A DNA stretch of 64,000 nt from Pseudomonas sputi (GTDB lineage: Bacteria; Pseudomonadota; Gammaproteobacteria; Pseudomonadales; Pseudomonadaceae), in NCBI RefSeq assembly GCF_021603585.1, contig NZ_BQHI01000009.1, forward strand, positions 124,001 to 188,000, written 5' to 3'. The notes beneath the pieces were generated by a model. It was given only the letters and a program-made list of their open reading frames with translations, ran no database searches and was not told the DNA's origin. Every line of letters begins with the position of its first letter. Position 1 is the stretch's first letter. The translations under genes were made by a program, and so were the position numbers. This document shows, piece after piece, positions 9,054 through 18,017 of the stretch.

Positions 9054-9521
9054 TTAGAATGGGCGAAGTGGCAAAAACTTCCCATCCAGGGTAATCACTG
9101 CGCGGGATCCACCTTCTGGGTCATCAACTTTCTTGATATCAAGCTTGAAGTTGATAGCACTGATGATTCCGTCACCGAACTGTTCGTGCACAAGTGATTT
9201 AAGCGTGGTGCCGTAAATTTGAATCATTTCGTAGAAACGGTAGATTGTAGGGTCAGTTGGTACTCCCGAGAGACTTCCTCGCAGCGGAATAATCTGTAGT
9301 TGTGCCACCGAGTTAGCGCTCAATTCCAGTTTTTTACCGATGATTTGTGCAGCCTCTAATGGCAACGGATGTTGACCGAGAAGGGCTGCCGTTACATAGG
9401 CTAAGCCGAGGCCAGTACCATCAGCCAAGTCTTGCCAGGAAAGGTTTTTACGAGCTTTTGCGTCAAGGACTTCAGTGGTCAGAGCAATCGTGGTGTCTTT
9501 GTAAACGTTGGACTGTGGCAT
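9054..9521 (-). CDS. cynS: Cyanate hydratase (cyanase)
   Basis: Cyanase decomposes cyanate with bicarbonate to ammonia and CO2. The 155-residue length matches the E. coli enzyme (156). The catalytic triad is present as R95, E98 and S121 ([22 protein letters not shown]), one position off the E. coli R96-E99-S122. The N-terminal half has the HTH-like helical domain that helps build the decamer. First gene of the cluster cynS, DUF2790, cynT; its promoter must lie in the stretch above 9522. No cyn-type regulator is adjacent. Confidence 0.93.
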   Translation of the reverse strand: MPQSNVYKDTTIALTTEVLDAKARKNLSWQDLADGTGLGLAYVTAALLGQHPLPLEAAQIIGKKLELSANSVAQLQIIPLRGSLSGVPTDPTIYRFYEMIQIYGTTLKSLVHEQFGDGIISAINFKLDIKKVDDPEGGSRAVITLDGKFLPLRPF

Positions 9522-10239
9522 TTGTATCTCCAGTTTTAATTAGGTTGTTGCTGTGGGTTGTTGTGAACACTTGTATCTGTCTAAAGTGATTTTTAGAGCT
9601 GTTGCAAAATATCACTTTGTTTTTTTTGAGGCTCGGCTAGAGCAGTGGAGGCATCGAAAATGTTAGGTGAAGTGCTGAAAAGGCGATGCCAAATAGTATT
9701 TGAAATTTCACTTTATTCACTCTCAACTTGTTGTTTGTTGGTGTGAGGCAAAAATACGATCGTGAAGTATTGCTGAGAACTTTATCGTATTAATAGTTAA
9801 TATAAATGTGGCGGATAGTAGATGCGGCACCGGGACTTAGCAGTCGGTGAAAGGGTGGCCTTAGGTGGTAGGAGGGGCGGAGATGGTTATGGAGGAGGCT
9901 GTAAATTGTTGTTTTTGCTCTGGTATTTCTTCTTGGGTTTCCAGAGCTATTGGTCGTAACTCAGTGCTCGAGCATTTACTCGTACTAATGTTGAGGGCCT
10001 ACAGGTAGGGTCTCAACGACAAGAGCGCTGGTGATGCGTCATCGTCATTCATCATATTTTTACGAGCGGGTGAGAAGACTGACGGGCTTTTTAATTTGAT
10101 GAAGCGGCGAGATTATGCGCAGCATTTTGCTGTGAAAATCGAGATTGCTGAACACAAGCGAATGATTGAATGATCTGCAGATCATTCATTGACGAGATTT
10201 GTCGCGTAAACGCGTTGTTATTCCCAGGTATTCCTCCTG
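9522..10239. other. Long intergenic region upstream of cynS
   Basis: About 700 bases without a supported gene. The part next to cynS must hold its promoter. I looked for a sigma54 -24/-12 element and did not find one at proper spacing. The rest is broken in all frames and may be remnant DNA. A perfect 20-bp palindrome lies at 10168-10187. Confidence 0.5.
10168..10187. repeat. Perfect 20-bp palindrome
   Basis: GAATGATCTGCAGATCATTC is fully self-complementary. It lies about 50 bases past the end of the LysR gene that reads toward it. It could be a terminator stem or a dimeric regulator site; no T-run follows. Confidence 0.5.
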
Positions 10240-11082
10240 TCAGACCTGACCCAATTCCTCCCGCAGAAAGTCTACAAGCCCTCGCTGTAAACCTGTCAGC
10301 GCTCCTTTACGACTGATCAGCGCTAGCTCAGTGGGCTCTAACTCCGGTAGATCGGTGCACACGGTATGTTCTGGCAAGACAGACGAAACGGGCAGCACCG
10401 ACACACCTAGTCCTGACGTTACCGCCGCTTGAATGCCTGTCAGGCTATGACTGCCAAATGCGATTCGCCAAGGCCGTTGCGCCACATCCAACAGGCGGAT
10501 CGCCCGCTGGCGGTAAATGCACCCCTGAGGAAATAGCGCGAGCGGCAACACACTGCTGGCCGAATCTGTCTGCGCGCCTTTAACCCATACAAGCTCTTCC
10601 GGCCAGGCTGCCCAGCATGGGCCGCTGTCCGGCTCGCGTTTGACCAGCGCAATATCCAGATCTCCATTGGCGAGTCTGTGCCTGAGGTCGGTACTCATGC
10701 CGCTGACAGTTTCCAAGCGCGCCCTGGGCTCTTGCCGGTTGAACCCTGCGAGGATCAGCGCCATGCGTCGGGCATCGAAGTCCTCAGGTACCCCGATGCG
10801 CAGGATCTCAAGATCGACATCGCTGGCCAGGGCCTCCATCGCTTGCGCAGACAGCGCCAGCAAGCGCCGAGCATAATGAATCAGCATTTCTCCATGCTCG
10901 GTGACATTGATGTTTTGTCCGGTGCGATCACGCATCAGCAAGGAGTGACCTACCAATTCTTCGAGCTTACGCACTTGTTGGCTAACGGTTGATTGAGTTC
11001 GGTGTACGCGTTCCGCCGCACGGGTAAAACTACCTTCATCCACCACGCAGACGAAGGTTTTAAGCAACTCAAGATCGAGCAT
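10240..11082 (-). CDS. LysR-family regulator of the HAD/aldolase/SDR cluster
   Basis: A LysR regulator of 280 residues (reading MLDLELLKTFVCVVDEGSF; an upstream ATG at 11112 would add ten residues). The helix-turn-helix is RAAERVHRTQSTVSQQVRKLEELVG and the effector domain is complete. It is divergent from the HAD gene at 11193, with only about 110 bases between, and probably controls the catabolic genes on the other side. The inducer is unknown. Confidence 0.8.
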   Translation of the reverse strand: MLDLELLKTFVCVVDEGSFTRAAERVHRTQSTVSQQVRKLEELVGHSLLMRDRTGQNINVTEHGEMLIHYARRLLALSAQAMEALASDVDLEILRIGVPEDFDARRMALILAGFNRQEPRARLETVSGMSTDLRHRLANGDLDIALVKREPDSGPCWAAWPEELVWVKGAQTDSASSVLPLALFPQGCIYRQRAIRLLDVAQRPWRIAFGSHSLTGIQAAVTSGLGVSVLPVSSVLPEHTVCTDLPELEPTELALISRKGALTGLQRGLVDFLREELGQV

Positions 11083-11192
11083 GGTGGGCACCCTTGATAT
11101 TTGATTTTCCACTGATAAATAGTCGCTAATTTAATTTCACACTATCACTGTTCGCGCCTAATCTGAAGATCACATTTCAGAGGAAAGCTGCT

Positions 11193-11897
11193 ATGACACT
11201 CAAAAGTACTCCGCGCCCAGAATGGTTGACGTTCGATTGCTACGGCACATTGATTCAATGGGATGAAGGTTTGAAAGCAGTGGTGGCTGAGATTTTGCGC
11301 GATAAGGGCGAACACACTGTGGATGCCGATCGCCTGATTGAGGTTTATGACCGGCACGAACATCGACTGGAGCAAATCCCGCCACATCGGTCGTTTCGCC
11401 AGTTGAGCACTTTCGGCTTACACCTGGCTCTGGAGGAGTTGGGCCTGGAGAGTTCGCCTGAAGACAGCCAACGTCTAGCAGGGGCCATTCCGCGCATGCC
11501 GCCGTTCCCCGAGGTGATCGCTACGCTAGCGGAGCTTAAGGCAATGGGTTTCAAGCTGTGCATCGTGTCTAACACCGATGACGACATTATCGCCGGCAAT
11601 GTTGCACAACTCGGTGGACATATCGATCGTGTTATCACCGCCCAGCAGGCTGGTGCCTATAAGCCGAATCCGCGCTTGTTCGACTATGCTCACGAGCAGC
11701 TTGGCGTCAGTCGTGATCAGGTGGTTCATATTTGTGCGAGCCCCACGCTTGACCACACTGCGGCACGGGACATGCACTTTCGCTGTGTGTGGATCGACCG
11801 AGGCACTGGTCGGCAGTTGCTGCCAGACTATCAACCTGATGAGACATTGAGCACGCTGGATCAAGTCGTGCCTCTGTTCAAAAACCTTGGCTGGTAA
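11193..11897 (+). CDS. HAD-superfamily hydrolase, haloacid dehalogenase type II-like
   Basis: A 234-residue HAD hydrolase. Motif I is LTFDCYGTLI with nucleophile D15, motif II is CIVSNTDDD, and the Lys of motif III is in GAYKPNPRLFDYA. The region HICASPTLDHTAARD replaces the usual acidic motif IV. The cap region fits the L-2-haloacid dehalogenase-like group, but many members are phosphatases, so dehalogenation is not certain. RBS AGAGGAAAG precedes ATG 11193. It is followed after 17 bases by the aldolase gene, so the two are probably one transcript. Confidence 0.75.
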   Translation: MTLKSTPRPEWLTFDCYGTLIQWDEGLKAVVAEILRDKGEHTVDADRLIEVYDRHEHRLEQIPPHRSFRQLSTFGLHLALEELGLESSPEDSQRLAGAIPRMPPFPEVIATLAELKAMGFKLCIVSNTDDDIIAGNVAQLGGHIDRVITAQQAGAYKPNPRLFDYAHEQLGVSRDQVVHICASPTLDHTAARDMHFRCVWIDRGTGRQLLPDYQPDETLSTLDQVVPLFKNLGW

Positions 11898-11914
11898 AGG
11901 TCGGAGTCTCTGTC

Positions 11915-12706
11915 ATGGCACATACGCTTGAAAGCAGTCCCGGTCATGCGCGATATGCTGACCTGGACTTAGGGACGCCCGCCATTATCACGGCGCGAAA
12001 CGAGTTGGCCGCGTGCTTTCAGCTTGCGGCGTTACATGGGCTGGAGGAGGGGATATGTAACCACTTCTCCGCCATGGTGCCGGGGCGCGAAGATCTGTTT
12101 TTTGTTAACCCCTACGGCTATGCGTTTGAAGAGGTCACTGCCGATAATCTTTTGGTTTGTGACTTTCACGGCAACGTGGTGGCCGGTGAAGGGATGCCGG
12201 AGGCGACCGCGTTTTACATCCACGCAAGGCTGCACAAACAACTGCCACGGGTGAAAGTGGCGTTTCACACGCACATGCCCCACGCCACAGCTTTGTGTCT
12301 GCTGCAAGGTTCTCCGCTGCTGTGGTTAGGGCAGACCGCTTTGAAATTTTATGGTCGTACAGCGGTGGACGAGAACTATAACGGGCTAGCTCTCGATGAT
12401 TCAGAGGGCGATCGGATTGCCAGCGTTATGGGCAATGCGGATGTTTTGTTCTTGAAAAACCACGGCGTGATTGTCGCTGGCCCGACTATCGCCGAGGCCT
12501 GGGACGATCTTTATTACCTGGAGCGCGCCGCTCAAGTGCAGTTGCTCGCGATGGCCACCCAGCGCGACCTCAAGCCAGTCCCTCACGAAATTGCACAGCG
12601 CGCTTACGAGCAAATGCGACTGGGGGATGCAGAAAGCGCTCGAGCACACTTGCAGAGCGCGATGCGACGTCTGTCGCAAGGACAATCGTCTCGCACGCAT
12701 TCATAG
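11915..12706 (+). CDS. Class II aldolase/adducin-family protein
   Basis: A 263-residue protein of the class II aldolase/adducin family, zinc-dependent aldolases or decarboxylases such as fuculose-phosphate aldolase. The metal-binding histidines appear as VAFHTHMPHATAL and FLKNHGVIVAGPTIAEAW, and the NHFSAMVPG start of the domain is present. It lacks a strong phosphate-binding signature, so a non-phosphorylated hydroxy-acid substrate is possible. It lies 17 bases after the HAD gene and upstream of an SDR gene. Confidence 0.75.
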   Translation: MAHTLESSPGHARYADLDLGTPAIITARNELAACFQLAALHGLEEGICNHFSAMVPGREDLFFVNPYGYAFEEVTADNLLVCDFHGNVVAGEGMPEATAFYIHARLHKQLPRVKVAFHTHMPHATALCLLQGSPLLWLGQTALKFYGRTAVDENYNGLALDDSEGDRIASVMGNADVLFLKNHGVIVAGPTIAEAWDDLYYLERAAQVQLLAMATQRDLKPVPHEIAQRAYEQMRLGDAESARAHLQSAMRRLSQGQSSRTHS

Positions 12707-12940
12707 ATTGTCAGCAATGTTCTGGGGTTATGGGATCACTCTTGCAGGATGGGTTTTGCCTATCCCCTGAACATTCTGCATTACGGACGTGGCTCATGTG
12801 AGAACAATTCCTCTGTGTTAGGAAATGGTGCCGCCTAATCACAGTTTTCTGAGCAACGACTCAGCTACGTGTGAATTTTACTAGATGTCCGTTGAGCTAT
12901 CCTGATACCAACAAAGTGATACTTGTGGACGAGATAAGAA

Positions 12941-13726
12941 ATGCCGATTCCAATGTTGCAGGGGCAAGTCGCTCTGGTAAGCGGTGCGGGCAGTGGAACT
13001 GGTATTGGTTTTGCGATCGCCCGACGTTTGGGCCGCGAAGGCGCTCGTGTCTTGATCACTGCCAGCAGTGCGCGGATCCAGGAACGAATAGCCGAGTTAC
13101 AAGTCGAGGGTATAGACGCTCACGCGATGACAGCTGACTTGACTGACGAATTGCAGGTCAAGAAGCTGACCGATTGGGCTTACGAGCAGTTCGGCCATAT
13201 CGACATTTTGGTCAACAACGCCGGTATGGCTATGGTCGGCAGTCTGGAACCCTTCGTCGAAGTGGCGGACATGGATTTGACGATCTGGAATCTATCTCTG
13301 GCGCGCAATTTGACCAGTGCTTTTTTGCTGACTCGTGCGGTGTTGCCCGGGATGAAAACGCGCCGCTACGGGCGCATCGTCAACATCAGTTCGACGTCCG
13401 GTACACGCGGCAGTAATCCAGGTGAGGCGGCTTATAGTGCGGCAAAGGCAGCTATGCTCGGGATGAATATGGGCCTGGCGCTGGAAGTCGGTAAACGGGG
13501 CATCACCGTCAATAGCGTCGCACCAGGCTGGATTGATACGGGGGCATTGACCGAGGAAGAAAGCCGCGCCGGTAACTACACTCCGATTGGCCGCGCTGGT
13601 CGTCCAGAAGAGGTTGCCGCTGCAGTGGCGTTTCTGGCGTCCCCGGAAGCCAGCTACATCACCGGTGAAGTACTGGTAGTGGATGGCGGTAATTGTCTGA
13701 TCGAAAACAAGGCGCCCTGTCGCTAG
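12941..13726 (+). CDS. Short-chain dehydrogenase/reductase
   Basis: A classical SDR of 261 residues. The cofactor motif is VSGAGSGTGIGFAIARRLG, followed by LVNNAGMA, a catalytic Ser in NISSTSG and the YSAAK active site, ending with the DGG of FabG-like enzymes. It most likely oxidises or reduces a hydroxyl/keto group with NAD(P). A gap of 235 bases separates it from the aldolase, so it may have its own promoter; same strand and theme suggest one pathway. Substrate unknown. Confidence 0.8.
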   Translation: MPIPMLQGQVALVSGAGSGTGIGFAIARRLGREGARVLITASSARIQERIAELQVEGIDAHAMTADLTDELQVKKLTDWAYEQFGHIDILVNNAGMAMVGSLEPFVEVADMDLTIWNLSLARNLTSAFLLTRAVLPGMKTRRYGRIVNISSTSGTRGSNPGEAAYSAAKAAMLGMNMGLALEVGKRGITVNSVAPGWIDTGALTEEESRAGNYTPIGRAGRPEEVAAAVAFLASPEASYITGEVLVVDGGNCLIENKAPCR

Positions 13727-14090
13727 TTTGCACTGCTGCCTTTTAGTGAGTCTTCTATTTAGCGAAGAAATGAAACGCGCAGAGACTCTCTGGTCTTGAG
13801 CCGGGTGCTAGCTCTGCGAGCGTTGAATTAGTGCCCCAGGTTGAGCGATTTCTTTCAGGAGCTTCTACACCAGAACATCCGTGCAGCCCAGCCATTTTTA
13901 TTTCGCCATATAGCTGGAATGGGCCATGACCTCGCGCACCACTGATTACGATTACGGCAGTGCGCAAATTATGGTGGATGATTGCGAGGGGAGGTTGGTG
14001 CGTTGTTTGAGATTCACATGTACCTATTTCAGAAACAGTGACGTTATTACGAGTGGATACTCGATCGTTAACTCATCAAGTGCGGATCCT
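13727..14090. other. Intergenic region without a recognised gene
   Basis: The stretch separates the SDR gene from the convergent LOV gene. Small open frames exist but none has a convincing start or family resemblance. No clear terminator was seen. Confidence 0.5.
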
Positions 14091-14543
14091 CTAGGCTTTA
14101 GGTTGCGATTGAGCCAGTTGGGTCTTCAGTTGTGCGACTTCAGCTTCCAGTTCACGCACTCGCTCCCTAGCCTCAACTTCAACGCTGACGTCTTTCTGGA
14201 TACCGATGAAGTAGGTGAGTTGATCGGTATCGTTGAACACCGGGGTTATCGATAGTTCGTTCCAGAAGGCGCTGCCGTCCTTGCGATAGTTGCGAATCAC
14301 TTGTCGGCAGGGGAGAAGGTTCCTTATCGCCTCGCGGATTACTGTCAAGCCGGCTTGGTCACGGTCTGTACCCTGCAGGAAACGGCAGTCCTGGTAAAGG
14401 ATGTCGTCCACGCTGTACCCCGTCAGGCGCTGAAAGGCTTGGTTCGCGTAGATCAGGATGTTTTCGTCGCCTTCCTGCTCTGCTACCACGATGCCGTCGT
14501 TGGATGTTTCAACCACCAGTTTTAGCAGTTCTGCGTCGATCAT
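14091..14543 (-). CDS. Short LOV-domain blue-light photoreceptor (PpSB1-LOV type)
   Basis: A single PAS/LOV domain protein with no output domain. From ATG 14543 it is 150 residues and begins MIDAELLKLVVETSNDGIVVAEQ, matching the short LOV proteins of Pseudomonas putida. The flavin-binding motif reads YQDCRFLQGTD with the photoactive cysteine at residue 53, the same number as in PpSB1-LOV, so an FMN-cysteinyl adduct is expected in blue light. The C-terminal helix (VRELEAEVAQLKTQLAQ) is the dimerising coiled coil of this group. An ATG at 14585 would add 14 residues unlike the family. It stands near other light-stress genes. Confidence 0.88.
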   Translation of the reverse strand: MIDAELLKLVVETSNDGIVVAEQEGDENILIYANQAFQRLTGYSVDDILYQDCRFLQGTDRDQAGLTVIREAIRNLLPCRQVIRNYRKDGSAFWNELSITPVFNDTDQLTYFIGIQKDVSVEVEARERVRELEAEVAQLKTQLAQSQPKA

Positions 14544-14585
14544 TTTCAGAGCCCCAGGGAGTGAAATCTCATTTTTAGCGGCCAT

Positions 14586-15169
14586 CCGCCGTAAACGGGA
14601 TAATCAGTATAACTCTCGGCATTGCCGCCATACACGTTAGCTGAGTTCAGGGGGGGCAGCGGCCAATCGTTCGCGATTCTGGCTGGTAGATTCGGCTTGG
14701 CCATTAGCTGATCGCTTCGATGTAGGTGGTATGAGGATCGTCTTCAACCATACTTAGGTAAGTGCGCTCCTCATCGGTGCTACAAAACGGGAGCCCGACA
14801 AGGCGTCCGTTTTTATTTACGCAATTGCGTTATTAACTTAGAGGAACTTTCCATTCGCGGTCTTTCTTCGGCACAGATCTTCCGTCTAGGATATTCAGGC
14901 TTATTCAATCGCTAAGACCGACTATAAAATCCAGGAAGCCTCTGAGGAGCTTCACGAGATGAATCTGAATGCAGATATAATCTTTGCCTGTCGGCACTCC
15001 TACTTCCTCTACGGCCTACCGGTTTGAAATAACTTGCAACCGTTGCGTGATTGAGAAACCCCACATGTCTCTCTAGATTTTATCTCGCAATCCCGGGCCC
15101 CTCTGACAGCTAACCGCTGCCATGTCGGAGTTGCAGTTTTTATAACTTCGACACTTAGAGGAGGGCCAC
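14586..15169. other. Intergenic region between the LOV gene and the TerC gene
   Basis: About 580 bases with no supported gene. It must hold the promoters of both divergent genes. I looked for a yybP-ykoY (manganese/alkaline) riboswitch upstream of TerC and saw no conserved core. A weak hairpin with a T-run is near 14788-14820. Confidence 0.45.
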
Positions 15170-16162
15170 ATGACTGTCCTGGAACCGCTCTTCCTAGCCG
15201 AGTTTCTCGGCACCGCCACTTGGCTTTGGCTAGTTTTTATCAGCATCGTCATGGGCCTATTGATCTTCGACCTCGGGGTGCTACACCGTGGACACCGAGA
15301 AATCGGCGTTCGTGAAAGTCTGATGCTGTCTGCTGGCTATATCACGGCTGGCTTACTGTTCGGCCTCTGGGTCTGGCAGGTTAAGGGCGGTGAGGCCGGG
15401 ATGGATTTCTACACCGGTTTTCTGATCGAGAAATCGTTGTCGATGGACAACGTGTTCCTGATGGCGATGATCTTCAGCTTCCTCTCTATCCCGCGTAGGT
15501 ATCAGCACGAGGTGCTGTTCTGGGGCATTCTCGGTGTCATCGTGCTGCGCGCGATCATGATTGGCTTGGGGGCGGCGCTGATCGCCGAATTCAGCTGGAT
15601 TTTGTATGTGTTCGGCATCTTCCTGCTGTTAACTGGAGTGAAGATGCTGTTCAGCAAGGTCGATGCCCAGCCAAACCTCAGCGATAACCTGCTGGTGAAG
15701 TTCCTGCGCAAACACATGCGGGTGACTGAGCAACTGCATGAGGGGCGCTTCTTTGTCCGTCAGGCAGATGCCAGCGGTGAGTCAGTGGTCTGGGCGACGC
15801 CGTTGTTCTTAGCCTTGGTGCTGATCGAGTTTGCCGACCTGGTGTTCGCCGTGGACAGCGTGCCAGCGATCTTCGCCATCACCCAAGACCCCTTTATCGT
15901 CTACACCTCCAACATCTTCGCCATCCTTGGCCTGCGTGCGTTGTATTTCGCCCTGGCGGCGATGATTCACCGCTTCGCCTACCTCAAGTACGCGCTGGCG
16001 CTGGTGCTGGTTTTTATCGGGGGCAAGATCTTCCTGGTCGGCATCATCGGCAAGATTCCGGCGGTCATTTCCCTGAGCGTGACCTTGGGACTGCTGCTGG
16101 GCGGTGTGCTGCTGTCGCTCTGGAAAACACGCGACCAAGCCTCTGCTGGCTCGCAGGAGTAA
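15170..16162 (+). CDS. TerC/Alx-family integral membrane protein
   Basis: A 330-residue protein with about nine hydrophobic segments. It carries the acidic intramembrane motifs of the TerC family (LLIFDLGVLHRG, IEKSLSMDNVFLMAMIF, LVLIEFADLVFAVDSVPAIFAITQDPFIVYTSNIF as separate segments). TerC/Alx proteins are linked to manganese export and to metallation of secreted proteins, or to tellurite resistance. Length and domain order fit Alx more than short TerC. GAGGAGG precedes ATG 15170. Single gene. Confidence 0.85.
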   Translation: MTVLEPLFLAEFLGTATWLWLVFISIVMGLLIFDLGVLHRGHREIGVRESLMLSAGYITAGLLFGLWVWQVKGGEAGMDFYTGFLIEKSLSMDNVFLMAMIFSFLSIPRRYQHEVLFWGILGVIVLRAIMIGLGAALIAEFSWILYVFGIFLLLTGVKMLFSKVDAQPNLSDNLLVKFLRKHMRVTEQLHEGRFFVRQADASGESVVWATPLFLALVLIEFADLVFAVDSVPAIFAITQDPFIVYTSNIFAILGLRALYFALAAMIHRFAYLKYALALVLVFIGGKIFLVGIIGKIPAVISLSVTLGLLLGGVLLSLWKTRDQASAGSQE

Positions 16163-16328
16163 ATCAAAGAAGGTGGCGGCCGCTAGTCGGCTGCCTCCTA
16201 GCGAATTGGCAACTTTGAGACATATGGCCAGTAACGGACTCGGCATTCAAGTCGAGTGTGGCTATAACGCCAACGGCGGTACTGGAAACGCCAGTGGATC
16301 CCCTCTGATCAATCCAGATTGATTTCCA

Positions 16329-16550
16329 CTAAATAGCGCCAGCTTGTTTTCGTGAAGGGTTTCGAGTTCGTCCAGCAGTTGGGGAGGGGATGACATGGTA
16401 TCCACTAACTCTGCGCCGTCGGCAACGCTCTGAGCAGTAGCGCACCTCCGCCCAGCAGCGCTCCCATTTCTTGCGCCAGGCGAATGGCAATCCGCAGACC
16501 ACACACACCTTTACGGGTAGTTCACTCTTCTTCAAAACACCCACCTGCAT
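16329..16550 (-). CDS. DUF2256 zinc-ribbon protein
   Basis: From ATG 16550 the protein has 73 residues. The core [20 protein letters not shown]-x5[10 protein letters not shown] has four cysteines in two pairs, as in DUF2256, a small family usually beside cryptochrome/photolyase genes. Here too it overlaps the end of a photolyase remnant by 29 bases. The tail after RRRR is longer than usual. Function unknown; probably part of the light-stress operon. Confidence 0.75.
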   Translation of the reverse strand: MQVGVLKKSELPVKVCVVCGLPFAWRKKWERCWAEVRYCSERCRRRRVSGYHVIPSPTAGRTRNPSRKQAGAI

Positions 16551-16908
16551 CGAGTTTGGCGACCAGTTTTTGGCCTCGTTTCCAGAGCGCCTCCTGCTTG
16601 GCTTCACTCATCCGGTGGAGGTTCTTGTAGACCATGCCCATGCGCTGATTGCTGTGCAACAGGTCGCCGTGACGTATCAGGAAATGCCAGTAAAGCGAAT
16701 TGAAAGGGCAGGCGTCGTCGGTCTTGCTTTCACTGACTTTGTACGCGCAGTGACGGCAGTAATCAGACATTCGCTTTATATATAGGAAACTGGCGCAGGC
16801 TTTCAGCGTAGGCAAAACCGTACGCTCGCTGTCCGGCCCCTTCATTGAGGCCAGGTCAATAGACAACTGTTCGCCCAAGAGCAGGCATAGTCGGTGAGTC
16901 TTATTCAT
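16522..16908 (-). pseudogene. Cryptochrome/photolyase-related protein with a large internal deletion
   Basis: The open frame of 128 residues joins the extreme N-terminus of an FeS-type bacterial cryptochrome/photolyase (MNKTHRLCLLLGEQLSIDLAS) to its C-terminus (IKRMSDYCRHCAYKVSESK, then DDACPFNSLYWHFLIRHGD, then [16 protein letters not shown]). Full-length members have about 500 residues, so nearly all of the FAD-binding and antenna domains are missing, with the junction near residues 28-40. The frame is kept open, so the deletion is in frame, but it cannot be a working photolyase. Only part of the Fe-S cysteines remains. It lies in a tight operon. Confidence 0.8.
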
Positions 16909-16933
16909 TCGACGGAGTCCAATGGAAGGTTAC

Positions 16934-17239
16934 TCACCAAGGCGCAGTCAGCGAGAAAGGAATGCGTAACGACCCAATGGGCTCGTCACGTGAACCGCAC
17001 ATCTCGTCATGGACGCACTGCTGCACAAGCACGCAGGGAAATGGCGGGACAAACTGCAACAAGTCACGCAGGTGATTGATAGAGCGAAGGCGCATAGGCT
17101 TCGCTTCGTCGTCCAACAGCGTGAACTGGCCGTGATCCAGCCCGACTCGCGCCAGATAAAGGCCGCCTTCCAGAGACAGCAGCTCCAGCTCTCGTACCTC
17201 GCCATTCGCGGCCCGTTCGGTCAACGCTTGCAGATTCAA
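16934..17239 (-). CDS. DUF6482-family protein
   Basis: A 101-residue protein of a family common in Pseudomonas, with the core ELELLSLEGGLYLARV and the C-terminal VHDEMCG. No transmembrane part or signal peptide. Function unknown. It is 14 bases after the SDR gene and 25 bases before the photolyase remnant, so it belongs to the same transcript, under the proposed light operator at 18483-18512. Confidence 0.7.
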   Translation of the reverse strand: MNLQALTERAANGEVRELELLSLEGGLYLARVGLDHGQFTLLDDEAKPMRLRSINHLRDLLQFVPPFPCVLVQQCVHDEMCGSRDEPIGSLRIPFSLTAPW

Positions 17240-17253
17240 GGTTCACTCCCTGT

Positions 17254-17964
17254 CTACCACGGTAGGCGTTCTCCGTTATAAGCAAAGAAATTGCCGCTGT
17301 CGGCGGGCGCCAAGCGGTCAATCAGTGATAACAGCTCGCGGGCGGCGAGGCTTGCAGGCCTCGCGGCAGAAGCGCCTTTAAAGGGCTGGGACAGACCCGA
17401 AATGAATGTACCTGGATGAAGACTCAGCAAGCGTGTCTGAGGGCGTGTTCGTGCCAGTTCAATCGCAGCCGTTTTAATCAACATGTTCAACGCTGCCTTG
17501 GAGGCGCGATAGGCATACCAACCGCCCAGACGATTGTCGCCAATACTGCCGACCTTGGCGGAGAGCACTGCCATTGCGCCGCAAGCGTCAAGCAATGGTA
17601 AGAAGTGACGTAAAATCAGTGCAGGCCCGAGTGTGTTGACTTGGAATATCGCCTGAAGCGCATCTGCTTCAATAGAGGTGTAACTTTTTTCAGGCTTGAT
17701 GTCTTCGCGATGAAGCAGGCCTCCAGCATGTAAAATCAATTGGTATGGGGCTTCTTCAGCTAGTTCGGCGGCCGCCCTGGCGATACTGTCGGGCTTTTCC
17801 AGATCCAATCCTGGAGCACTGTTGCGCCCCAGCTCACGAACAACCGAGCATCCTAGATCTTCGTTGAGCAACTCACAAAACGCCGCGCCGAGCGCTCCAC
17901 TGGCACCTATCACCAATGCACGGTAGCCCTCGCCAAGGGAGTTCATCCTGAAGGAACTATTCAT
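17254..17964 (-). CDS. Short-chain dehydrogenase/reductase (CsgA-like), light-operon member
   Basis: A 236-residue SDR. The cofactor motif is ALVIGASGALGAAF and the catalytic YxxxK is in WYAYRASKAALN, preceded by a Ser in VLSAKVGS. The usual NNAG is replaced by HAGGLLH, as in the CsgA/C-factor-like subgroup often found in light-induced clusters of Pseudomonas. A second ATG at 17946 (MNSLGEGYRALVIG) may be the real start. Second gene of the operon beginning at 18482. Confidence 0.75.
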   Translation of the reverse strand: MNSSFRMNSLGEGYRALVIGASGALGAAFCELLNEDLGCSVVRELGRNSAPGLDLEKPDSIARAAAELAEEAPYQLILHAGGLLHREDIKPEKSYTSIEADALQAIFQVNTLGPALILRHFLPLLDACGAMAVLSAKVGSIGDNRLGGWYAYRASKAALNMLIKTAAIELARTRPQTRLLSLHPGTFISGLSQPFKGASAARPASLAARELLSLIDRLAPADSGNFFAYNGERLPW

Positions 17965-18017
17965 TTAGCCTCTCCGCAGACAGACATGGTCTATCGGTGC
18001 TACCAAAGCGAAACGTT

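Noticed and set aside
9522-9800. Sigma54 promoter for cynS
   Set aside because: GG and GC dinucleotides of a -24/-12 element do not occur at the required 10-base spacing.
14586-15169. Manganese or alkaline riboswitch in front of TerC
   Set aside because: The conserved yybP-ykoY core bases were not found.
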